Below are positions 40,001-46,330 of a stretch of DNA of 64,000 bases, in pieces. This DNA is from Anaerolineales bacterium (lineage in GTDB: Bacteria > Chloroflexota > Anaerolineae > 4572-78 > J111), in the NCBI GenBank assembly GCA_015075405.1, contig JABTUK010000003.1, forward strand, positions 62,001-126,000, in the 5' to 3' direction. The translations under genes and the position numbers were made by a program. Within the stretch, counting starts at the first letter, position 1; every line of letters starts with the position of its first letter. The notes below the pieces were generated by a model that was not told the DNA's origin, searched no databases, and saw only the letters and a program-made list of their open reading frames with translations.

Positions 40001-41063
40001 GGCCCTCTTCGGAGCGGACCAAACCGGTCAGCTTGAGCTGGTTATGCACCGGCGAGCGTTCATCCTCGTCAATGGCTTCGCCTTCGTAAACCTGGCGATA
40101 TAAACTGAGCAGGTGACGCTTGAGCGGATGTTCGCGCAGGCTGTCTTGCACAAATTGTAAATTAGTCTCTTTGCGGGCTTCTTCTGACAAGAAAAGGGTT
40201 TCGATTAAGCCGTCAATCTGCTCGGCGGTCCAGGTTTTATCCTCAGCTTGCGTGATAGCCTGGCAGAGTTTCTGGGTCAGGTAAGGGTGGCCGCCCGTCC
40301 AATGGTAGACCCGGCTGAAGATGGCTTCGCCCTGGCCGGGATAAATGATTTCCAGCCGGTCCTGCAGCACAGTGGTGTTGGCCAGGGTGAAATCCTTAAG
40401 CTTGATGCCCTGGCCAATATTGAAAGGGGTGCGGCTGTGGTCTTTGATTAAATCAGAAGGGGAGGCCACGCCAATCAAAATAAAATTCAGGCGGGCAAAG
40501 GCCGGGTCTTTGGCCCGGGCGTTGTGGGTGGCCCGGATGGCTGTAAAAAAGTCGTCGGAGAAGGGCAGGCGGAGGGTGGTATCAATTTCGTCAATAAAAA
40601 TGACCACCTGCTCTTCGATCTCGGTCAGCACTACGTCGCGCAAAAAGTTGGTGAAGCGGCGCACATAACCCAGCGCGGCCCGTTCTTGCCACCAAGCTTC
40701 CGGGTCTACCGATAACTCCAACTGGTCGGCCAGTTCGGTCAGTAAATCCAGATACCAGGTCTCGGCCACCGCGCTGGACCCCATTTCAGTCAGATCAATG
40801 ATGGCCGTATGGACGCCTTCGGACCGCAAGCGCCGGGCGGTGCGGATCATCAGGCTGGATTTGCCCATCTGCCGGGTGGTCAGGACAAAGCAAAAATTGC
40901 CCTTCAGCGCCAGATCGAACAGCTCATCATCAGCCTCTCGCTTCACATAAGAAGGCACATTGGGTGAGAGCGTTCCGCCGGCCACAAAGAAATCCGATTT
41001 GGTGCGCCGTCGGCTAAATTGGGTCAGGGCCTGGCCGTCGCCGGCATCGCGCAGTGTTGTCAT
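37089..41063 (-). CDS. Tandem AAA-like NTPase with TM, TPR and beta-propeller
   Basis: 1324 residues from the ATG at 41063 (GAAGGG upstream; a TTG at 41081 is the alternative). Two AAA-like (AAA_35 type) units: unit 1 about 20-350, with TRQMGKSSLM and VVIFIDEID; unit 2 about 380-740, with PRQMGKSSLM and VVIFIDEID. One TM helix follows at about 755-775, then a TPR region (about 880-965; QYQQAVTTYDFALSLN), a Thr/Pro/Ser-rich linker of about 80 residues, and a TolB/WD40-like propeller (about 1070-1324; SPDGRKIAFYG, SSDGREIYYRS). By the positive-inside pattern the AAA units are cytoplasmic and the propeller outside. It starts 24 bp after the kinase-TIR gene, so the two form an operon. Confidence 0.85.
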   Translation of the reverse strand: MTTLRDAGDGQALTQFSRRRTKSDFFVAGGTLSPNVPSYVKREADDELFDLALKGNFCFVLTTRQMGKSSLMIRTARRLRSEGVHTAIIDLTEMGSSAVAETWYLDLLTELADQLELSVDPEAWWQERAALGYVRRFTNFLRDVVLTEIEEQVVIFIDEIDTTLRLPFSDDFFTAIRATHNARAKDPAFARLNFILIGVASPSDLIKDHSRTPFNIGQGIKLKDFTLANTTVLQDRLEIIYPGQGEAIFSRVYHWTGGHPYLTQKLCQAITQAEDKTWTAEQIDGLIETLFLSEEARKETNLQFVQDSLREHPLKRHLLSLYRQVYEGEAIDEDERSPVHNQLKLTGLVRSEEGRLQVRCEIYRRVFNLDWVKANLPIDVDASDFFVVGGTVRSDSPSYVKRPADDELLDLALAGRFCYVLTPRQMGKSSLMIRAARHLQQQGVRTALVDLTKIGLVTVDQWYLNLLTDLKESFGLAVDLDVWWLQHAGLGPVRAFTNFLRDVVLTEIEEQVVIFIDEIDTTLRLPFSDDFFAAIRAMYNARAEDPAFKRLTFVLFGVATPSDLIKDRARAPFNIGQAIDLDDFSRDHTRALQQGLKDIYSDQGEAIFNRIYYWTNGHPYLTQKLCLAAAELSGNGPVNEARVDELVEQLFLSEAARKESNLQFIQDSVQTSPQRRELLTLYRQVYSGQKVAENERSVAQNQLKLFGLVRVENGLLKIRNEIYRHVFNLNWVEANTPVDWTRRLAIISTVLTILLIGVVGFALFWRSQEDRAQTFIDDFRNTTDPDIRITSLAGLFDLPGFEVQARQLFYNELTPEERPALFTSASPQEVGPQLVTVIQNLYPNLENTERDNLLLQAMLQPLEKMDDPRSVNLRAGIEQWLAGRNLYARGQYQQAVTTYDFALSLNDRHPGIYFDRGEAYAALNELDQALADFETALSLDAKQRTQVERAVMQDPALYDRAIAQGVINPLLAEIIATPTSTSTPTPSPTSTSTPTLTPSPTSTLTPTSTSPPPTPTPSPSPTTPVPAALPETSQFPTNTPTATATPVPTATPTPRPALIVYVQSFGQQHDLGLVASSSKVLNEKLHPLAAAPTWSPDGRKIAFYGEPKLSELGGIYARGSGIYILEPEIGRIDLLFAAEHIRNMDWALDGIKLAAEIGPPNQTHQIVVLDTRDGQEISRFSGEQPTWSPNSQELVIKACNPECGLWKVGFDGFGGKLLTTDSTDSYPSWSSTGEYIVFTSRFRTADWEIYRLDVADGTIQQLTTRPGTDTTPIFSSDGREIYYRSDAIGDWQIRVMAVDGRNDRPLIDKVGQSEDWGLARPAVY

Positions 41064-41087
41064 GCGCCCTTCAACTTTCAAGTAATT

Positions 41088-43520
41088 TTAGAAAAGTTTA
41101 TCCCCAAAATACAGGCGATACAGGTCGCAGCGGCAGGTGTAGACATCACCGCTGCCTTTGATTAAGCCGGCCCGCAGCAACCGAAAGAGGGATTTCTCGT
41201 CGGGGCAGCACTTGGTCAGGATAATCTCTTTCAGCGCGTTTTTGAGTTCCGGTTTGTCGTAAATAGTCCAGTATTGGTGGCGCAAATGGTCGCCAAAGGG
41301 GCCCTCATCGCTTGGGGCTTGCTGGCGCAGGTCGGCCCAGGTTATGCCCTCGGTCACAAGCTTGTAGAAGGCCAGGCGGGTGAGGAAGGGATGACCGTTC
41401 AGCAGGGCCAGCAGCGCCGGCACATCGCGCTCGGCTACCGGCGAGCCGTGCCGGGCGTTGAGGTCATGCACCTGATTTTCGTCAAAATCGGTCAGGCCCA
41501 GGTGCAGCCCCACGTTGAAAGGTGACTGGTGAATGTCGTCAATGAGCAGATACGGCTCGGTGGAGATGACCAGGACCAGGTTGAGAATCTCCCACTCTTC
41601 GTGAGAGGCGCGGCGATTGTGCCATGAGCGCAGCAGGCCAAAAAAGTCCTGGTAGAAATCGGTGCGCAATAAGCTGTCGGCTTCATCCATGGCCAATATA
41701 ATGGGTTCCTCAAAGGCCGGCAGCACCGACTGTTCCATAAAGCGGGTCAATTTTTTAAAGGGGCTGCGCGAGCCTTCCCAGGCTTCCTCAACCGCTGCTT
41801 CGTCCAGGTCAAGTTCATCACAGATGGATTGGGCCACCTCGCGCAGAAATGGCTCCGGCGCGACCAGTTGGCTGCTGCCAAAACTTTGAAAATCAAGAAA
41901 GACGACATTGGCTTGCTGCTGCCGGGCATAGTGAATCCCGCGCATCAGCAGCGAGGTTTTGCCGCTTTGCCGGGGGGCGCGAATGGTGACGGTACTGCCC
42001 CAACTGACCATCTGCTCTTTCAACTCCGCGTCTACGGCCCGCTCCACATAGAATTTATCGCGCAGTTTGACCGCTCCGCCAGGAACGGCCAACTTCTGCA
42101 AAAAACGCGGGTCGAAGGCCGGCAACGGCGGCTGAGAAGTTTCGTCGGCAGCCACCAGTCGCCCATCTTCGGATAAAACGCTGGTTTCTTTGGCGATTCG
42201 ACCGGGCTGTGGGGGGAGGCTGGGCGGAAACCGTCCGGCAATTGCGCTCAGAATTTCTTCGACCAGCCGGGCATTGTCGGCCTGGCTCTGCCACTCTACG
42301 TAATGGAGCGGCTCCAGAAAGGTCGGAATGGCGTAGGGCAGCAACTCTTCGCTGGCAATCCGCACCGACAGCAGGTGAGGCTTCTCGCGCAGCATGTAGT
42401 AATCATAAGCCTGGCTCACCTCAATCTGGATCATTTCGCTCTCGGCGGCGGCTTTGGAGAGGAGAACAATAAAAAAGTCACTGGCTTTGATTTGCCGGTC
42501 AACTTGTTCCACCCAGGTTTCGTCAGTGGGAGAGATGGGGTCAATAAAAACTTGGTGACCGCGAGCCGTTAGCATTTCGTACAGGTGAGCGGCAATGCTT
42601 TCGTCCGGTTCGGCGTGGGGCTTGTAGCAAATAAAGAGGCTGACCGGTTCAGCATCGGCCGGCGGGATGAATTGAGGAGAGTCGAGCGCTTCCAGGGCGA
42701 CCAGCATTTCCTGGGCCGAGGGGTAGCGCCAGGCCGGGTCTTTGGCCATGGCTTTTTGAATAATCTGCTCCACACTTTCGGGGATATTGGGGTTGACGCG
42801 GCGCGGCGCGGGCGGCTGGTCGTTGATGTGTTTGAACATGATGCTCATCGAAGTATCGCCGCTAAAAGGCAGGCGCCCGGTGGTTAACTCGTACAGCATC
42901 ACCCCCAATGAATAAACATCAGTCCGGGCATCAATTTTCCAGCGCCCTGTGCCTTGTTCGGGCGACATGTAGTGCGGTGTACCCAAAATATCGCTGGTGC
43001 TGGTCAGACGCTCGCCGCTGACAAATTTAGAAATGCCAAAATCGGTCAGAATAGGCTGTCCTTCACGATTGAGCATCACATTATCGGGTTTGAGATCGCA
43101 ATGAATAACGCCCTGGTTGTGGGCATAGGCCACTGCTTCGGTAATAGAGCGGATAAGCCGGAGGGCTTCACTCATAGCCAGGTGGCCTCCCTGAGCGTCA
43201 ATACTCACCAGGCGGTGGGCCAGGCTTTCACCCTGCACAAACTCCATGACCATGTAAAAAATGTCGTACTTGGCGTCTACGTCAAAATCGTACACCTGGA
43301 CAATGCCCGGATGGCGCAGAGCCGCCACTACCCTGGCCTCGCGTCGAAATCGGTCTACGACCGTTGAGTCGCTCACCCGGTACAGGTGAATGAGCTTGAG
43401 GGCCACATCGCGCTCCAGGATGGGATGGCGGGCTTTGTAAATCTGGCCCATGCCGCCTTCGCCCAGTAATTCTTGTAGAACGTATTTTCCGATTTGTTGG
43501 CCAATCAGATTGTTCTTCAT
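41088..43520 (-). CDS. Ser/Thr kinase - TIR - AAA-like NTPase fusion
   Basis: 810 residues with three modules. (1) Hanks-type kinase, about 10-275: GEGGMG loop, VALKLI lysine, HCDLKPDN catalytic loop (Cys replaces the Arg of HRD), DFG, and GTPHYMSPEQ activation segment; all residues for catalysis are present. (2) TIR domain, about 295-430: SLFICYKPHAEPDESIAAHLY, then FFIVLLSKAAAESEMIQIEVSQA, in which a Glu is placed where TIR NADases carry theirs, and LHYVEW. (3) AAA-like NTPase, about 480-805: PRQSGKTSLLMRG and IILAMDEADSLL. No TM helix, so cytoplasmic. Kinase plus TIR plus STAND-like ATPase suggests a signal-gated effector, but no activity is proven. Confidence 0.88.
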   Translation of the reverse strand: MKNNLIGQQIGKYVLQELLGEGGMGQIYKARHPILERDVALKLIHLYRVSDSTVVDRFRREARVVAALRHPGIVQVYDFDVDAKYDIFYMVMEFVQGESLAHRLVSIDAQGGHLAMSEALRLIRSITEAVAYAHNQGVIHCDLKPDNVMLNREGQPILTDFGISKFVSGERLTSTSDILGTPHYMSPEQGTGRWKIDARTDVYSLGVMLYELTTGRLPFSGDTSMSIMFKHINDQPPAPRRVNPNIPESVEQIIQKAMAKDPAWRYPSAQEMLVALEALDSPQFIPPADAEPVSLFICYKPHAEPDESIAAHLYEMLTARGHQVFIDPISPTDETWVEQVDRQIKASDFFIVLLSKAAAESEMIQIEVSQAYDYYMLREKPHLLSVRIASEELLPYAIPTFLEPLHYVEWQSQADNARLVEEILSAIAGRFPPSLPPQPGRIAKETSVLSEDGRLVAADETSQPPLPAFDPRFLQKLAVPGGAVKLRDKFYVERAVDAELKEQMVSWGSTVTIRAPRQSGKTSLLMRGIHYARQQQANVVFLDFQSFGSSQLVAPEPFLREVAQSICDELDLDEAAVEEAWEGSRSPFKKLTRFMEQSVLPAFEEPIILAMDEADSLLRTDFYQDFFGLLRSWHNRRASHEEWEILNLVLVISTEPYLLIDDIHQSPFNVGLHLGLTDFDENQVHDLNARHGSPVAERDVPALLALLNGHPFLTRLAFYKLVTEGITWADLRQQAPSDEGPFGDHLRHQYWTIYDKPELKNALKEIILTKCCPDEKSLFRLLRAGLIKGSGDVYTCRCDLYRLYFGDKLF

Positions 43521-43604
43521 GATTAAACGTCACTATTCAAGCCGCCAAGTGCAATGCACCGGAGCCGTTACCTTTATTTTTAAACTTTCTAACAATTTCA
43601 AACT

Positions 43605-43633
43605 ATTTTAACACATCTATGCGTTGCTCACAA
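43605..43633 (-). promoter_or_regulatory. Promoter of the kinase-TIR operon
   Basis: On the minus strand TTGTGA (43628-43633), 17 bp, then TAAAAT (43605-43610), in the context ATGTGTTAAAATAG. The 11-mer TGTTAAAATAG is identical at the other AAA/kinase operon (55717-55727). Confidence 0.65.
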
Positions 43634-43653
43634 TCAGGCCATTAGGCCCAAAA

Positions 43654-43695
43654 AGGGAGTAGGGAGTAGGTAGTAGGGAGTAGGGGGAGGAGGTT
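43654..43695. repeat. GTAGGGA heptamers
   Basis: GGAGTAGGGAGTAGGTAGTAGGGAGTAGGGGG. The rest of the gap 43521-43780 contains the promoter above and the block GTGAGCGAAGCGAACCGTATCGAAGGG (43728-43754), related to the TTCGACxxGCTCAGGAC repeats at 17299 and 44975. Confidence 0.85.
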
Positions 43696-43780
43696 AATGG
43701 CATAAAATTAGGCAGCAGCCTGAGTAGGTGAGCGAAGCGAACCGTATCGAAGGGTACTGCTTAACGATTATTGGCTACCG

Positions 43781-46330
43781 TTATTTGATTTGCATAGTTC
43801 CTAAATTTACCGCATTGTCAGGTAAAGGCGTACTGTCGGCGCTGACGGCGAGTCGTTGGCCGGTGGGTAGGTGGTACAGCCCGGCCAAAACCCGGTATTC
43901 GCCGGGGGGCACAGCCGCTAAATCTAGCTCGTGTGGATCGAGAATAACTTCGCCCGCTTCCCATAAGCTGGTCGGGTAGTCGCCGGCCAGGGGGGGGGCG
44001 TCAAAGCCGATAAACTGCTGCTGGGGGTCGGCGGGCCAAAGCTGGATAAAAATGGTGTAGTCGGCGCTGGGTTTGGCCTGAGCTAACCACTTAAAGGATA
44101 TTTCACACGGCTGCGTCGAGACCTGGCAGCCGGTGAGGGCATAACCGGCCAGCACAATCGGGCTGGTTTCGCCGCCCAGCGGTTCGCGGAATTCGGCTAC
44201 AGGTGGAGTGGCCGGCAAGGCGGGCCACTTGGCTGGGATCAGCTTCAACTGCCCCACCGTCGGCGAGGCCGGCTGGCCGTTGGGACGGGTCGCCTCAATC
44301 CCCGGACGGCCCGGCTCGGTGAAGTCGAACAGGCCGACATTGACCAGCAGGCGGGTGGGGGCCAGGGCGCCGCCGTTCACCAGCACGGGGTAAGTATCGG
44401 CTACAATCTGGCCCGGTTCCAGGCTGCGGGTGGGGCGAAGACCCAGGCCGGGGTAGGTGTTGAACTGGCCCACATTCTGGTAGCCTCGCCCGATCAAATG
44501 GACAAAAACGCTGTAGTTGGTGGTCATCGGTTGGAGCGCCTGCCAATATACTGTCACCGGCACGCGCTCGCCGGGGTGAATCTTAGACGCGCTAAGCTGG
44601 ACGCCCACCAGTTTGATTTCGTTGCGGTAGGTCAGGTCCAGCCGGGTCAAATCGGTGGGCAAATCGGCTTCGGTCAGGAGGGGCCTGGGAAAGTATTCCG
44701 GGGCAACCACGCCAAACGGCAGCCAGACTGCCAACCCACCCATCACTGCGATAACAGTAGCCAGGATGGGCCGGCGCAGGCGGCGAGGGGATAGCAGCCA
44801 CCAGCCGCTAATGATGACAATGGCCATTGAACCTAGCGCCGGTAATAGCTGTCGTCCCTGCAAGCCGCCCTCGATGGCGACAAGCCGGGTGAGCGAGAAG
44901 GCCAGAGCGATAGGGAAGGCGAAGTGAAGGATGAAGGATGAAGGATGAAGGCGGAAAGGGAGGGAGGGGGGAAGGCTTGTCCTGAGCGAAGTCGAAGGGT
45001 TGGAGGGTTGGAAGGTTGGAGGGTTGGAGCTTTCTGGTCTGCCTTCCAGTCCTCCAGTCCTCCAGTCCTCCATTCTTCCAATGACCCATTTGCCTGTTGG
45101 GATAAGGATTAAAGCTGCGGCCCCGATCAATCCTACCCGGCTGATAACCCGATAAATGCTGTAGACCCATTCCGGGGCGACGATATTGAGCCAGCCGAAA
45201 GTGGCCCAGAAGGAGACCTCGCCGGTGGAGAGGGTGTAGAGAAAGTCGCCCAGGGTGAGCGGCTGCTGCTCGACATTGAAGTAGAGTTTATACAACCCGC
45301 GCTGGAAAAAGTCGCCGTAGAGTTGGTAGTTGCGCCAGTACCACCAGCCGCCAACAGCTACAGCCAAAATGCCTACAATGATTCCGTCCCGCCAGAGTAA
45401 ACGAGCCGCGCCCGGTTGCTTTCGCGTATTAACCGCAGTTATCAAAAATGCGATGGCTGCGACCAGGCCAAACGAGAGGCCGGTCATTTTTGAGAGCGAA
45501 ATCAGGCCGAGGACAAGTCCCAGGGAAATGGCCCGCCGCCAGCGCGGGGTGGGGCCATAGAGCACGTATCGCTGGGCCAGCCATAGACCGATGGCGCAAA
45601 AGGCCATATTGGCCGGTTCATTGGCCACAGAGGCAGTGATAAAGGCAAACATCGGCTGGCAGGCAACAAAGAGCGCCACCGATGTAGGGAAGAGATTAGA
45701 GATTAGAGATTGGAGATTGGACGCTTGGCGTGGAGATTTTGGATAAGGCGACTGTAAATCGTAAATCGTAAATCGTAAATCGTAAATCTCCCAGGCGGTA
45801 AAATAGATAAATACGAGGGTAACAATTCCATACATCATCGAGTAGAGGCGCAGGAGGTGGACAGTGAGGCTAAGCCCCTGGTAGGGAAAATTTTCGGCGG
45901 GGGTATGCAAAAAGTTGTTTTTGTTGCCGGGGTCAAGGGCATAGCCTAAGGAGGCATGCGGATTGGTCCGCTCTTTGAGATACCGGTCGAAACCGTCCAG
46001 TTCGAATGGCTGCACCAAAAGCGCAGCGATGGCGTAATAGAGTGGCGGCTGCTGCCCACCCCAGATGCCCTGCCCCGGCAGCATCACCGGCAGGCCGTTG
46101 CCTTCGGCGATAAATTTAACGTGGCCGGTGTGGGTCCACTCGTCGGGCGCTTCAAAAATGGGGGTAATGAAGAAGTAGCACAAAGCCAGGCTGAGGTAGA
46201 CGGCGAGGGTGAGGAATAGGCCGGAGTAGGGAGTAGGGAGTAGGGAGTAGGAAGTAAGGAGTAGGGAGTAAGGTGTTTTCCCCCAGATTCGCCATTCGCC
46301 ACGCTGCGCGGCCATTCGCTGATTCGTCAC
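43781..46330 (-). CDS. GT-C-like polytopic glycosyltransferase (DUF2142/PMT-like) with beta-sandwich tail
   Basis: 849 residues. The first long loop has ITPIFEAPDEWTHTGHVKF with the Pro-Asp-Glu motif typical of GT-C/DUF2142 proteins, where an acidic residue is needed for catalysis with a lipid-linked sugar donor. About ten TM helices extend to residue 560; the C-terminal 290 residues are extracytoplasmic, with two beta-sandwich modules (VPVTVYWQALQPMTTNYSVFV and the following LLVNVGLFDF; later VLAGYALTGC). Three in-frame heptamer arrays are translated: at the N-terminus, at about 185-215 and at about 415-465. The start overlaps the stop of the next gene (46327) by 4 bp. Confidence 0.82.
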   Translation of the reverse strand: MTNQRMAAQRGEWRIWGKTPYSLLLTSYSLLPTPYSGLFLTLAVYLSLALCYFFITPIFEAPDEWTHTGHVKFIAEGNGLPVMLPGQGIWGGQQPPLYYAIAALLVQPFELDGFDRYLKERTNPHASLGYALDPGNKNNFLHTPAENFPYQGLSLTVHLLRLYSMMYGIVTLVFIYFTAWEIYDLRFTIYDLQSPYPKSPRQASNLQSLISNLFPTSVALFVACQPMFAFITASVANEPANMAFCAIGLWLAQRYVLYGPTPRWRRAISLGLVLGLISLSKMTGLSFGLVAAIAFLITAVNTRKQPGAARLLWRDGIIVGILAVAVGGWWYWRNYQLYGDFFQRGLYKLYFNVEQQPLTLGDFLYTLSTGEVSFWATFGWLNIVAPEWVYSIYRVISRVGLIGAAALILIPTGKWVIGRMEDWRTGGLEGRPESSNPPTFQPSNPSTSLRTSLPPSLPFRLHPSSFILHFAFPIALAFSLTRLVAIEGGLQGRQLLPALGSMAIVIISGWWLLSPRRLRRPILATVIAVMGGLAVWLPFGVVAPEYFPRPLLTEADLPTDLTRLDLTYRNEIKLVGVQLSASKIHPGERVPVTVYWQALQPMTTNYSVFVHLIGRGYQNVGQFNTYPGLGLRPTRSLEPGQIVADTYPVLVNGGALAPTRLLVNVGLFDFTEPGRPGIEATRPNGQPASPTVGQLKLIPAKWPALPATPPVAEFREPLGGETSPIVLAGYALTGCQVSTQPCEISFKWLAQAKPSADYTIFIQLWPADPQQQFIGFDAPPLAGDYPTSLWEAGEVILDPHELDLAAVPPGEYRVLAGLYHLPTGQRLAVSADSTPLPDNAVNLGTMQIK
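44935..45085. repeat. In-frame repeats (GAAGGAT, GGTTGGAG, CCTCCAGT) in the GT-C gene
   Basis: Reading on the plus strand: AAGGATGAAGGATGAAGG, the block CTTGTCCTGAGCGAAGTCGAAGG, GGTTGGAGGGTTGGAAGG, then CCTCCAGTCCTCCAGTCC and CATTCTTCC. They are translated on the minus strand as EDWRTGG, NPPTFQPSNP and LHPSSFILH. Confidence 0.88.
45690..45790. repeat. In-frame heptamers (GATTAGA, GTAAATC) in the GT-C gene
   Basis: GATTAGAGATTAGAGATTGG plus five perfect GTAAATC units. Translated as IYDLRFTIYDLQ and ASNLQSLISNL, between two TM helices. Confidence 0.9.
46215..46325. repeat. GTAGGGA and GCGAATGGC heptamers forming the 5' end of the GT-C gene
   Basis: GGAGTAGGGAGTAGGGAGTAGG units, then TTCGCCATTCGCC and GGCCATTCGC. 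They encode the first 36 or so residues (SLLLTSYSLLPTPYS), so the natural N-terminus may be further downstream or the repeat has been recruited as coding DNA. Confidence 0.85.
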
